Shown here one piece after another: positions 14,305 to 21,876 of a stretch of 28,235 bases of DNA (position 1 is the first letter of the stretch; each line of letters begins with the position of its first letter). Made by a program: the position numbers and the translations under genes. Origin of the DNA: JBMNQI01 sp050944055 (GTDB lineage Bacteria > Bacillota > Clostridia > Oscillospirales > Oscillospiraceae); assembly GCA_050944055.1 (NCBI GenBank), contig JBMNQI010000030.1, forward strand, positions 1 through 28,235, written 5' to 3'. The notes below the pieces were generated by a model. The model was given only the letters and a program-made list of their open reading frames with translations. It did not search any database and was not told where the DNA came from.

Positions 14305-14418
14305 ATGAAAGTAAGGCCATCAGTAAAGCCCATGTGCGAAAAGTGCAAGATCATCAGGCGCAAAGGCCGTGTCATGGTGATTTGCGAGAATCCCAAGCAC
14401 AAGCAGAGACAGGGTTAA
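14305..14418 (+). CDS. rpmJ: 50S ribosomal protein L36, zinc form
   Basis: A 37-residue protein, complete: MKVRPSVKPMCEKCKIIRR at the start and NPKHKQRQG at the end. Zinc ligands are C11, C14, C27 and H32, so this is the zinc-binding (C+) version. L36 stabilises 23S rRNA near the L7/L12 stalk base. CGGAGGAAG lies 5-6 nt before the ATG. Gene position between infA and rpsM is standard. Confidence 0.97.
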   Translation: MKVRPSVKPMCEKCKIIRRKGRVMVICENPKHKQRQG

Positions 14419-14494
14419 AATTTTGGGCAGGGGCGGGAGTTTCGCCCCGGACGCCTGAACACACATTCGTTAACGAAAGGAATGATTCGGAGAT
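14419..14494 (+). other. rpmJ-rpsM spacer with hairpin and palindrome
   Basis: GGGGCG 14430-14435 pairs with CGCCCC 14443-14448 (7-nt loop), and TTCGTTAACGAA at 14466-14477 is a perfect 12-bp palindrome. The rpsM SD (GGAG) comes after both. There is no T-run after the stem, so read-through is expected. Confidence 0.4.
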
Positions 14495-14863
14495 ATGGCA
14501 AGAATTGCCGGCGTTGACCTTCCCAAGGACAAGCGCATCGAGATTGGCCTGACCTATATTTTCGGCATTGGCAGAAAGACTTCGAACGATATCCTCCGAG
14601 ATACCGGTATCAATCCCGATACCCGTGTCAAGGATCTGACAGACGATGAGACAGCGGCGCTTAATAAGCAGATCGCTGAGCATTATCACGTCGAGGGAGA
14701 CCTCCGCAGAGACGTGGCGTTGGACATCAAGCGCCTCACGGAGATCGGCTGCTATCGAGGACTGCGCCACAGGCGCGGCCTGCCCGTGCGAGGCCAGCGC
14801 ACGAAGACAAACGCGCGCACACGCAAGGGTCCCAAGAGGACAATTGCTAATAAAAAGAAGTAA
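14495..14863 (+). CDS. rpsM: 30S ribosomal protein S13
   Basis: Protein of 122 residues. ARIAGVDLPKDKRIEIGLTYIFGIG at the start, IKRLTEIGCYRGLRHRRGLPVRGQ in the middle and TRKGPKRTIANKKK at the end match S13. It contacts P-site tRNA and bridges to L5. The SD is a modest CGGAGA. Confidence 0.98.
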   Translation: MARIAGVDLPKDKRIEIGLTYIFGIGRKTSNDILRDTGINPDTRVKDLTDDETAALNKQIAEHYHVEGDLRRDVALDIKRLTEIGCYRGLRHRRGLPVRGQRTKTNARTRKGPKRTIANKKK

Positions 14864-14881
14864 GGACGGAGGGATTAACGC

Positions 14882-15283
14882 ATGGCCACTAAAACCGGAG
14901 GCAAAAAAGTACTGAGAAAACGCCGTGAGCGCAAGAATATTGAAAAGGGCGCGGCGCACATTCGCTCCTCCTTCAACAATACGATGGTCACAATAACCGA
15001 TCTTAACGGGAATGCGCTTTCGTGGGCGTCTTCCGGAGGTTTGGGTTTCCGCGGTTCAAGGAAATCCACTCCCTACGCGGCCCAGAACGCCGCCGAAACA
15101 GCGGCCAAAGCCGCGATGGAGCACGGTTTGAAGACAGTCGAGGTCTATGTCAAGGGACCGGGCGCAGGCCGCGAAGCCGCGATACGCGCCCTGCAGGCGG
15201 CAGGACTCGAAGTCACAATGATCAAAGACGTGACGCCGATTCCGCACAACGGCTGCCGTCCTCCCAAAAGAAGACGTGTCTGA
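14882..15283 (+). CDS. rpsK: 30S ribosomal protein S11
   Basis: Protein of 133 residues. Diagnostic blocks: GAAHIRSSFNNTMVTITDLNG, GSRKSTPYAAQNAAETAAK, VKGPGAGREAAIRALQAAG and the C-terminal DVTPIPHNGCRPPKRRRV. S11 forms the 30S platform and the mRNA exit. SD ACGGAGGG precedes the ATG. Confidence 0.98.
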   Translation: MATKTGGKKVLRKRRERKNIEKGAAHIRSSFNNTMVTITDLNGNALSWASSGGLGFRGSRKSTPYAAQNAAETAAKAAMEHGLKTVEVYVKGPGAGREAAIRALQAAGLEVTMIKDVTPIPHNGCRPPKRRRV

Positions 15284-15310
15284 CCTGAACATTATGGAGG
15301 TGAAATACTA

Positions 15311-15940
15311 ATGGCAAGATATAAAGACGCTGTCTGCCGTCTTTGCCGCAGGGAGAACCAGAAGCTCTTCCTCAAGGGCGACAGATGCTTTACCGGAAAA
15401 TGCTCCGTCGAGCGCCGTTCATTCGCTCCCGGAATGCACGGGCAGTCCCGCAGGAGCAAGCCCTCCGAATACGGCCTGCAGCTGCGCGAGAAGCAGAAAG
15501 CGCGCAGGTATTACGGTGTTCTTGAAAGCCAGTTCGCGAAGTATTACGAAATGGCGGTCAAGAGGCAGGGGCAGACCGGCGAAAACCTTCTCTCGATACT
15601 TGAGTCCAGGCTGGACAATGTAATATACAGGCTTGGTTTTGCAATGTCCCGCGCCGAGGCAAGGCAGCTCGTAACCCACGGGCACTTCACGATAAACGGA
15701 AAGAGGGTCAATATACCCTCCTACCTTGTAAGACCCGGCGAGGTCATCGCTCTTTGCGAAAAGAGCCGCAGCCTCGACAAATTCAAGGCCAATATGGAGA
15801 TTAACGCTTCACGCCCCGCGCCGAAGTGGCTCGATTATGCGCCCGGCGGATTTGAGGCGACCGTTCTGGCCCTTCCTGCGAGAGATGATGTAGATCTTCC
15901 GATTGAGGAGCATCTTATAGTTGAGTATTACTCTAAGTAA
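15311..15940 (+). CDS. rpsD: 30S ribosomal protein S4, zinc-binding N-terminus
   Basis: Protein of 209 residues. The N-terminal cysteines C9, C12, C26 and C31 form the zinc site of C+ S4 proteins. The S4 RNA-binding domain is at ~95-160 (SRLDNVIYRLGFAMSRAEARQLVTHGHF). S4 nucleates 16S folding and, in B. subtilis and E. coli, regulates its own synthesis. SD GGAGGTG lies just before the ATG. A 65-nt gap separates it from rpoA. Confidence 0.98.
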   Translation: MARYKDAVCRLCRRENQKLFLKGDRCFTGKCSVERRSFAPGMHGQSRRSKPSEYGLQLREKQKARRYYGVLESQFAKYYEMAVKRQGQTGENLLSILESRLDNVIYRLGFAMSRAEARQLVTHGHFTINGKRVNIPSYLVRPGEVIALCEKSRSLDKFKANMEINASRPAPKWLDYAPGGFEATVLALPARDDVDLPIEEHLIVEYYSK

Positions 15941-16005
15941 TCCCCCTTCGTTATTATTAGCTGTAAATCGGGCGGGGTTACACCGCCTAAAGGAGGGTAA
16001 AACTT

Positions 16006-16953
16006 ATGGTAGAAATTGATAAGCCGCGCATTGAATGCATCGAGTCGCCGGAAGACGGCTCTTACGGCAAATATGTTGTAGAGCCGCTGGAACGCGGATA
16101 TGGCACGACTCTGGGCAACTCGCTCCGCAGGATACTGCTCTCATCCCTTCCCGGAACAGCTGTGACTGGTATTAAGATAAACGGCATACAACATGAGTTT
16201 TCCACGATCCCCGGCGTCAAGGAAGATGTTGCAGAGATAGTGCTCAACGTAAAAGGCATTATTGCGCGCCTGCACAGCCCGGGCGCCAAGACCGTTTATA
16301 TAGAGGCAACGGGGGAGCGTGAGGTCTGCGCCGGAGATATCAAATCCGACGGCGAGGTCGAAATCCTCAATCCCGAATTTCACATCGCTTCACTCGGCCC
16401 GGACGCAAGCCTGAACATGGAGCTGACGCTCAACCACGGGCGCGGATATGTTCCGGCCGAACGCAACAAGCCGCAGCACAATATCATCGGCTTTATACCG
16501 GTGGATTCGATTTACACGCCGGTCTATAAGGTCAATTATACAGTTGAGAACACGCGTGTCGGAGACGCTACGGACTTTGACAAGCTGACTCTTGAGGTTT
16601 GGACAGATAAAACAATAACTGCCCGCGACGCAGTTTCACTGGGCGCCAAAATCCTTTCAGACCATTTCAACCTCTTCACTAACCTGAGCGAGAGCGTGGG
16701 CAACAAGACTACGATAGTCGAAAAAGGCGAGCCGCAAAAGTCAAAGGTGCTGGAGCTGACCATAGAGGAGCTCGATCTTTCCGTGCGCAGCTTCAACTGC
16801 CTCAAACGCGCCAACATCAACACCGTCGAGGATCTTATAAGCAAGACCGAGGACGAAATGATGAAGGTCAGAAACCTTGGCCGCAAGTCTCTTGAGGAAG
16901 TTATCCACAAGCTGGCTATGATGGGCCTCTCCCTGGCAAAGGAAGAAAACTAG
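16006..16953 (+). CDS. rpoA: RNA polymerase alpha subunit
   Basis: Protein of 315 residues. The N-terminal dimerisation and assembly domain (~1-230) has EPLERGYGTTLGNSLRRILLSS and NHGRGYVPAE. The C-terminal domain (~245-310) has IEELDLSVRSFNCLKRANI and VRNLGRKSLEEV, the surfaces used for UP-element and activator contact. SD AAAGGAGGG precedes the ATG. Sitting between rpsD and rplQ is the usual alpha operon order. Confidence 0.98.
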   Translation: MVEIDKPRIECIESPEDGSYGKYVVEPLERGYGTTLGNSLRRILLSSLPGTAVTGIKINGIQHEFSTIPGVKEDVAEIVLNVKGIIARLHSPGAKTVYIEATGEREVCAGDIKSDGEVEILNPEFHIASLGPDASLNMELTLNHGRGYVPAERNKPQHNIIGFIPVDSIYTPVYKVNYTVENTRVGDATDFDKLTLEVWTDKTITARDAVSLGAKILSDHFNLFTNLSESVGNKTTIVEKGEPQKSKVLELTIEELDLSVRSFNCLKRANINTVEDLISKTEDEMMKVRNLGRKSLEEVIHKLAMMGLSLAKEEN

Positions 16954-16980
16954 TAACGCTCTTTTAAGGAGGATACCTAT

Positions 16981-17322
16981 ATGCCTGGAACACGCAAGCT
17001 CGGCAAGACAACCGACCAGCGCCTGGCCATGCTAAGACAGCAGGTCACCGATCTTCTCGATACCGGAAGGATGGAGACTACGGTCACGCGCGCGAAGGAG
17101 ATCAGGCCCCTCACCGAAAAAATGATAACCCTCGGAAAGCAGGGGGGACTTGCAAATTACCGCCGCGCGCTTAGCTTCATAACGCGCGAAGACGTGGCGA
17201 AGAAGGTCTTTGACGAGCATTCAAAGAAATATGCAGACCGCAACGGCGGCTATACGCGCATTATACGCACCGGAGTCCGGCGCGGCGACGCGGCCGAGAT
17301 GGCCGTAATCGAACTGGTATAG
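16981..17322 (+). CDS. rplQ: 50S ribosomal protein L17
   Basis: Protein of 113 residues: TRKLGKTTDQRLAMLRQQVTDLL, ETTVTRAKEIRPLTEKMI and the C-terminal YTRIIRTGVRRGDAAEMAVIEL are L17 throughout. It lies at the tunnel exit. SD AAGGAGGA precedes the ATG. It is the last gene of the superoperon; the terminator begins 40 nt after its stop. Confidence 0.98.
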   Translation: MPGTRKLGKTTDQRLAMLRQQVTDLLDTGRMETTVTRAKEIRPLTEKMITLGKQGGLANYRRALSFITREDVAKKVFDEHSKKYADRNGGYTRIIRTGVRRGDAAEMAVIELV

Positions 17323-17362
17323 TTTTAGACAAAAATATCGCGCTCGTACGCGACAACAGAGA

Positions 17363-17396
17363 GACGGCATCCGGCATCAGCCGGAAGCCGTCTTTT
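17363..17396 (+). terminator. Rho-independent terminator of the ribosomal superoperon
   Basis: GACGGC 17363-17368 pairs with GCCGTC 17387-17392, and an inner CCGG/CCGG stem (17371-17374 with 17381-17384) extends the hairpin. Four T residues follow at 17393-17396. This is the expected end of the ~16-kb transcript. On the opposite strand no T-run follows, so it acts in one direction. Confidence 0.85.
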
Positions 17397-17397
17397 G

Positions 17398-17443
17398 CCA
17401 TTGAATTGAGGGAACGGCGTATGCCGTTCCCTCAATTCAATGG
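17398..17443. repeat. Perfect 21-bp inverted repeat with GTAT loop
   Basis: Bases 17398-17418 are exactly complementary to 17423-17443 around the 4-nt loop GTAT; a G-T and a T-A pair can extend it outward. It begins two bases after the T-run of the rplQ terminator and lies in the convergent gap before folT. Neither side has a T-run, so it is not a standard terminator on either strand. RNA end protection, a polymerase block between converging genes or a small palindromic mobile repeat are possible. Confidence 0.8.
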
Positions 17444-17528
17444 TATGCTTTATTAAGTGACGTTTCGAGAATGAAAAGGCGAAGACAAGCTTTACCCTAG
17501 CGCTTTGGACAGGCGATTTGCAGAGCGT

Positions 17529-18140
17529 CTACCTGCCGACGAACTTATTCTTAAAGCCAAACGACATGTTTTGCTGAGCGGGTATATAGCCGAGTCTTGC
17601 CAGCAGCGGCATAAGAAGCCTTAACACCGCCACAATGACTATGACCTCAGGTACAAGCAGAATTGCGTTTTTAATAAGGCTTTTAGCAGCGTAATATAGA
17701 TAAGCCTTGCCAAACATTATGCTGCTCCACAAAGAGCCGAGCCCGACGTGTATAAACAGATTGATGGTGAGACGCGCCAAGAAAACGCGCAGGACGCTGA
17801 TTTTGGCGCGGTAGAAAAACAGCGCGAACAAAAGGAAATTAAGCATGGCCGACAGCGTGTAGCCGGGGAAAAAGGGGCCGCTTGGGAAGAGAAAATAGCC
17901 AAGCAAATCGGCAATTGCTCCTATGCCGACGCCGAGCAGGGGGCCGCACACAAGGCCTCCTATTGACTCCGGGAGAAAATAAAAAAGCATACGGAGATTT
18001 TCGCCAAGCGGGATGTAAAGAGCTCCTGTTACGATGCGGAGAGCGGCAATAAACGCGGCGAAGACGAGGACGCGGAGCTTACGGAACTCGCCTGCGGCCT
18101 CTCGCCAGTACGCGGGTGAAAGCGGGGAGAAGAAAATCAT
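17529..18140 (-). CDS. folT: Folate ECF transporter substrate-binding subunit FolT
   Basis: A 203-residue membrane protein with about six hydrophobic segments, the build of an ECF-transporter S component. Helix 1 has the AxxxA-type stretch AAFIAALR (~28-35), used by S components to dock on EcfT. LYIPLGENLRMLFYFLPESIGGLVCGP and GALADLLGY-like GAIADLLGYFLFP are typical of the FolT family. It captures folate outside and needs the shared EcfA-EcfA'-EcfT energising module, which is not in this window. A THF riboswitch (18209-18316) precedes it, which strongly supports the folate assignment. SD AGAGGAGG lies 8 nt before the start but can be hidden in a hairpin. It lies downstream of rnfB on the same strand and converges on rplQ. 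Confidence 0.93.
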   Translation of the reverse strand: MIFFSPLSPAYWREAAGEFRKLRVLVFAAFIAALRIVTGALYIPLGENLRMLFYFLPESIGGLVCGPLLGVGIGAIADLLGYFLFPSGPFFPGYTLSAMLNFLLFALFFYRAKISVLRVFLARLTINLFIHVGLGSLWSSIMFGKAYLYYAAKSLIKNAILLVPEVIVIVAVLRLLMPLLARLGYIPAQQNMSFGFKNKFVGR

Positions 18141-18148
18141 ATAAAATA

Positions 18149-18183
18149 CCTCCTCTTATTTGGCCGTAGCCGCATAGAGGAGG
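18149..18183 (-). promoter_or_regulatory. SD-sequestering hairpin of folT
   Basis: On the (-) strand, CCTCCTCT (18183-18176) is exactly complementary to the SD AGAGGAGG (18156-18149), with a 19-nt loop. Forming this 8-bp stem would block ribosome binding to folT. It lies between the THF aptamer and the start codon, as expected of a translational riboswitch expression platform. A small CGGAA/TTCCG hairpin separates it from the aptamer. Confidence 0.8.
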
Positions 18184-18208
18184 CGGAAATATCACCGTTC
18201 CGATATGC

Positions 18209-18316
18209 GGCAGCGGGATGCGGCCGCCGCACGGCAAGCTCGCTTTGAGAGCTGTTTCGTCCGTGGAGCAACTCCCCGTCTCCACGGCACTAAAACCCGC
18301 GGCAACCTACTCTGCC
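18209..18316 (-). ncRNA. Tetrahydrofolate (THF) riboswitch aptamer
   Basis: Read on the (-) strand, the 108 nt fold into the THF-I layout. P1 pairs GGCAG (18316-18312) with CTGCC near 18213-18209. P2 pairs GGTTGCCGC (18307-18299) with GCGGCGGCC (18230-18222). P3 is a perfect 8-bp stem CCGTGGAG/CTCCACGG (18287-18280 and 18268-18261) with loop ACGGGGAGTTG. A further AGCTC/GAGCT stem is at 18253-18249 and 18241-18237. Conserved single-stranded bases GAGTAG next to P1, TTTTAGTG before P3 and ACGAAA after it fit the family. Its place ahead of folT is the classical one. Confidence 0.9.
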
Positions 18317-18347
18317 ATTGATTTGTACGGAAAGCCGCAGCGGCTGA

Positions 18348-19145
18348 CTACAGCTTTACGATCAGCTTGCGGGGGCAGGCTTCAAAGCATTTCCCGCAGG
18401 CTGTGCACTTAGAATAATCGATAACAGCCAAATTGTCAATAACATGTATTGCGTCGAATTCGCAGGCTTTTTCGCACAGCCTGCAGGCTATGCAGCCGAC
18501 CTGGCATTCCTTGCGAGTTTCGGCTCCTTTGGACTTTGAAGAGCAGGGGACGAAGTAGTGGTTCTCGTAGGGCACATCCGCGATGATTGAGCGCGGGCAG
18601 GCCGCCTTGCACGCGAAACAGCCGGTGCATTTTTCCCTGTCTACCCTGGCTGCGCCGTTTTCGATATGTATGGCGTTGAACTTGCAGGCTCTGACGCAGT
18701 CCCCAAACCCGAGGCAGGCGTATGCGCATTGCTTCGGGCCGTTCTGGAGCTTAAGCGCCGCGACGCAGCTTTCCACGCCGCCGTAATCGTACTTATTGAC
18801 GGCCCTGTCTCCTCCCGCGCAGTGCACGAAGGCGACGCGCCTTGTTTCGGGCCCGGCCTCGGTCCCCATAATCGCCGAAACTTTCTCCGCAACTTCGGAG
18901 CCGCCGACAACACAGCCGCCCGCCTTCGCGTTCCCGGCGACAACAGCCTCGGCGAAGTTAGCGCAGCCTGCAAAACCGCAGCCGCCGCAGTTGGCTCCCG
19001 GCAATATCTCGAGTATGGCGGTCTGGCGCTCGTCGACCTTTACCTCAAACACTTTTGCGGCGAATGCCAGCGCGAGCCCAAGCACACCGCCGATTATGGC
19101 GAGCACAAGCACGGCATAGACGATGTTCATATAATCAAATCCCAT
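18348..19145 (-). CDS. rnfB: Rnf complex subunit RnfB (iron-sulfur protein)
   Basis: Protein of 265 residues. An N-terminal membrane anchor (~8-30) is followed by a four-cysteine cluster (C53, C56, C61, C78; ANCGGCGFAGC). Ferredoxin-type cysteine sets follow at C140/144/150/154, C173/176/179/183, C214-228 and C247/250/253/257. RnfB accepts electrons from reduced ferredoxin and passes them into the Rnf complex (ferredoxin:NAD+ oxidoreductase, Na+ or H+ pumping). It ends the rnf gene run, 13 nt after rnfA. The (-) strand SD AGGAGG fits the ATG at 19145; an ATG five codons later is an alternative. Confidence 0.95.
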   Translation of the reverse strand: MGFDYMNIVYAVLVLAIIGGVLGLALAFAAKVFEVKVDERQTAILEILPGANCGGCGFAGCANFAEAVVAGNAKAGGCVVGGSEVAEKVSAIMGTEAGPETRRVAFVHCAGGDRAVNKYDYGGVESCVAALKLQNGPKQCAYACLGFGDCVRACKFNAIHIENGAARVDREKCTGCFACKAACPRSIIADVPYENHYFVPCSSKSKGAETRKECQVGCIACRLCEKACEFDAIHVIDNLAVIDYSKCTACGKCFEACPRKLIVKL

Positions 19146-19158
19146 AAAACCGCGCCTC

Positions 19159-19746
19159 CTACCAGATTTTAAGCCCGCTGAAGCCCATAAACGCCATTGA
19201 CAGCAGCGAGGCCGTTACAAGGGCTATCGGGAAACCCTCGAAGCTCTTGGGGCATTCGGAGAACTCAAGCCTTTCGCGTATGCTGGCGAAAAGCACTATG
19301 GCGAGCAAAAAGCCGAGGCCAGCGGTTACGCCGTATACCACGGACTCTATAAAATTATAGTTAAGCTGCGTATTGAGCAGCGCGACGCCGAGGACAGCGC
19401 AGTTTGTCGTGATCAGCGGAAGGTATATACCGAGCGCGGAATAAAGCGCCGGTATGGACTTCTGGAGGAACATCTCGACAAACTGAACTAGCGCCGCGAT
19501 AACGAGTATGTAGGCTACGGTCTGCATATAGCCGAGGCCGAGAGGCAGCAGGAGATATTCGTTTACAAGCCAGCAGGCAGCGGAGGCCAGGCCCATGACG
19601 AATGTCACGGCAAGCCCCATGCCGGTGGCCGTATCCATTTTCTGCGAAACGCCGAGGAAGGGGCATATGCCGATGAACTTAACAAGTATAAAGTTCTCTA
19701 TCAGTATCGCCCCGAGAGCGATGGATATAAGTCCGGTGAGAGTCAT
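19159..19746 (-). CDS. rnfA: Rnf complex membrane subunit RnfA
   Basis: A 195-residue membrane protein with about six transmembrane helices. C28 in FIGICPFLGVS and C116 in LITTNCAVLG are the conserved cysteines that, with those of RnfE, hold the intramembrane [2Fe-2S] centre in characterised Rnf/Nqr complexes. I start at ATG 19746 (MTLTGLISIALGAILIENF), which overlaps the rnfE stop as ATGA. The frame stays open 180 nt further upstream over rnfE, but that extension is not membrane-like and is rejected. Confidence 0.95.
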   Translation of the reverse strand: MTLTGLISIALGAILIENFILVKFIGICPFLGVSQKMDTATGMGLAVTFVMGLASAACWLVNEYLLLPLGLGYMQTVAYILVIAALVQFVEMFLQKSIPALYSALGIYLPLITTNCAVLGVALLNTQLNYNFIESVVYGVTAGLGFLLAIVLFASIRERLEFSECPKSFEGFPIALVTASLLSMAFMGFSGLKIW

Positions 19747-20348
19747 GTCTGATTGTTCCCCCTTCTGCGCAGCAGATACTGCGTGAGAGCTATGAGGCAG
19801 CCGAGAGTCAAGAATCCTCCCACGGGCATTAAAAGCAGCAGGACCGGCTGGAAGGACCCGGGCATTACGCGTATGCCCCAGATTGTACCGTTTCCGAGTA
19901 TCTCGCGTATGACGCACATGGCGCAAAGCGCGAGCGTATAGCCTAAGCCCATCGCAAGCCCGTCAATCGCGCTTTTTCCGACCGAGTTTTTGGAGGCGTA
20001 CGCCTCGGCGCGCGCGAGTATGATGCAGTTGACGACGATCAGCGGTATAAATACGCCGAGGCTCTCCGAAAGAGCCTGCGCATAGGCCTGCAGAAGCAGG
20101 TCTACCATCGTAACAAAGCCCGCGATGACGACCACGTATACGGCGATGCGTATCTTACCCGGCGTAATCTTTCGCAGCAGGGATATGGCGATGTTTGAGC
20201 AGATCAGCACGGCGGTGACGGAGATGCCCATACCGATGCCGTTTTGCAGGGACGTTGTTATTGCCAGCGTTGAGCACATACCCAGCAGCTGGACAAGCGT
20301 CGGGTTTTCGTCAAGCAGCCCGCGCTTCATTTGATTTAGAATATTCAT
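19743..20348 (-). CDS. rnfE: Rnf complex membrane subunit RnfE
   Basis: A 201-residue membrane protein, homologous to RnfA in inverted topology, with about six helices. Conserved cysteines C25 (LLGMCSTLAI) and C108 (LIVVNCIIL) match the Rnf/Nqr iron-sulfur ligands; NPTLVQLLGMC and GLAMGLGYTLAL are family blocks. It overlaps rnfG upstream and rnfA downstream by 4 nt each (ATGA), so translation should be coupled. Confidence 0.95.
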   Translation of the reverse strand: MNILNQMKRGLLDENPTLVQLLGMCSTLAITTSLQNGIGMGISVTAVLICSNIAISLLRKITPGKIRIAVYVVVIAGFVTMVDLLLQAYAQALSESLGVFIPLIVVNCIILARAEAYASKNSVGKSAIDGLAMGLGYTLALCAMCVIREILGNGTIWGIRVMPGSFQPVLLLLMPVGGFLTLGCLIALTQYLLRRRGNNQT

Positions 20349-20887
20349 GAGCCGGACGCCTCCTTTGCCGCCTCGATGGCATAGTTTACTCCGCTTGTTA
20401 CGGCGCTTGAGGTTATCGTGGCCGCCGTGATAGCGTCGATTGAATTATCACCGCCGCCGAGCGTAATCCCGTACTCCTTGCCTATATACTGGCTGAGGAA
20501 TTCGGGCGAGTCGGCCTTGCCGCCGAGGCCCGCCGTCTCGCTCTGGTCGACTATGGATACGCCTGTGACCTTATAATCCATCGAAACGCCTACTATAAGC
20601 GAGATATAGTCCTGGCTGCCCGGGACGGTGATTTTAACGACATAGCCGAGCGCCTCGCTTCCGGACATGGCGGATAATACCTCCGTGACTCCGTTTGAAC
20701 CGGTGTAGTCGATATGCTCAAATCTGTCAGCCTCGGGCATAACGGCCTGTATTGACTCCTGAGTTTTAACTACCAGGTTTTCCGCGATTTTGTCCTTTGT
20801 CACGGCGTTTACAAGCCCGAGGAGCAGCGAGATAATCAGCGCCACCGTGAGAAGCGTGACAGGAAGCCTCACCATCGGTTTTTTCAT
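20345..20887 (-). CDS. rnfG: Rnf complex flavoprotein subunit RnfG
   Basis: Protein of 180 residues. One membrane helix at ~8-28 anchors an FMN-binding domain. The motif DAITAATITSS at 151-161 matches the S/T-G/A-A-T signature where FMN is attached through a phosphoester to threonine, here most likely T157. GYVVKITVPGSQDYISLIVG and SETAGLGGKA are also typical. It passes electrons on the outer face of the membrane. ATGA overlaps link it to rnfD and rnfE. Confidence 0.95.
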   Translation of the reverse strand: MKKPMVRLPVTLLTVALIISLLLGLVNAVTKDKIAENLVVKTQESIQAVMPEADRFEHIDYTGSNGVTEVLSAMSGSEALGYVVKITVPGSQDYISLIVGVSMDYKVTGVSIVDQSETAGLGGKADSPEFLSQYIGKEYGITLGGGDNSIDAITAATITSSAVTSGVNYAIEAAKEASGS

Positions 20888-21876
20888 TTTGCCTCACCGG
20901 CCTTTCTCGCGCAGCCGTACCTGCGGCTTACGGTAACGCGTTCAATAAGCCATACGCAGGAATTCATAATAAGTATCGCGTATGAAACGCCTTCGGGATA
21001 ACTGCCGAAATAGCGTATAAACACGGTCAGCGCACCGCAGCCCGCGCCGTATACCCACTGGCCGGCCTTAGTGACGGGCGAGGTCGCGTAGTCGGTCGCC
21101 ATGAAGATGGCGCCGAGAAAGACTCCGCCGGACATTATGCTGTAAAGCATCCATTCAAGACGGCCTGCGGAGCCTCTGGGGAAGACGAAAGTCAGAAGCG
21201 CTACGACGCCTATGAAGGCCACAGGTATGCGCGGCGTTATCACGCGCCTTAAAAGCAGGTACACGCCGCCCAGAATCAGAGCCAGAGTGCAGATTTCGCC
21301 TATGCAGCCGCCGACCCTGCCGATGAAGAGCTGATACAGTGAAAAATCCTTCGGGATTTCGCCTAGCGTCGACATATAGTAGAGCGGCGTCGCCGCCGTG
21401 ACCGCGTCGGCCGCGCCGAATATCGGAGCGCGCGTCATGCTTGCGGCCCAGGTGCTCATATATACGGGGAAGCTGAACAGGAAGGCCCGCGCGGCCAGAG
21501 CGGGGTTTACAAAGTTTTTGCCGAGGCCGCCGTAAAGCTGCTTGACTATAACTATGGCGAAGAAATCGCCGATGGCCACCATCCAGTAGGGAGAGCCGAC
21601 AGGCAGGCAGAAGGCCAGAAGCATGCCGGTTACGACGGCGGACAGGTCGCCTATTGTGTTTGTCTTTTTCATGAGCTTGCGGTACGCCCACTCAAAGAAT
21701 ACGCAGAAGGCTACGCTCACTAAAGTCAGTACCAGCGCCCTGCCGCCGAAGAAGTAGACTGCCGCCGCCAGGGCCGGAAGCAAGGAGATAATGACGTCCA
21801 GCATAATGGAGCGGGTGTCGTCGGCGGTGCGCACATGCGGGGAGGATGTGACTAGAAGCTTATTATCCGTATTCAT
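20884..21876 (-). CDS. rnfD: Rnf complex membrane flavoprotein subunit RnfD
   Basis: A 330-residue membrane protein with ~8-10 helices, of the NqrB/RnfD family. It begins with LLVTSSPHVRTADDTRSIMLDVIISLLPA. The FMN-attachment motif is DAVTAATPL, with T163 as the likely modified residue. GKNFVNPALAARAFLFSFP and FMATDYATSPVT are family blocks. It carries flavin across the membrane in the coupling step. I use ATG 21876 (SD GGAGG on the (-) strand, 4-nt overlap with rnfC); a 120-nt upstream extension is rejected. Confidence 0.95.
   Translation of the reverse strand: MNTDNKLLVTSSPHVRTADDTRSIMLDVIISLLPALAAAVYFFGGRALVLTLVSVAFCVFFEWAYRKLMKKTNTIGDLSAVVTGMLLAFCLPVGSPYWMVAIGDFFAIVIVKQLYGGLGKNFVNPALAARAFLFSFPVYMSTWAASMTRAPIFGAADAVTAATPLYYMSTLGEIPKDFSLYQLFIGRVGGCIGEICTLALILGGVYLLLRRVITPRIPVAFIGVVALLTFVFPRGSAGRLEWMLYSIMSGGVFLGAIFMATDYATSPVTKAGQWVYGAGCGALTVFIRYFGSYPEGVSYAILIMNSCVWLIERVTVSRRYGCARKAGEAK

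Noticed and set aside
17398..17443. 21-bp inverted repeat as IS element ends or a terminator
   Set aside because: The arms are only 4 nt apart with no transposase or target duplication, and there is no T-run on either strand.
19747..19926. 60-residue N-terminal extension of RnfA
   Set aside because: It lies over rnfE in another frame, is basic and non-membrane-like, and the standard MTLTGL-type start has an ATGA overlap with rnfE.
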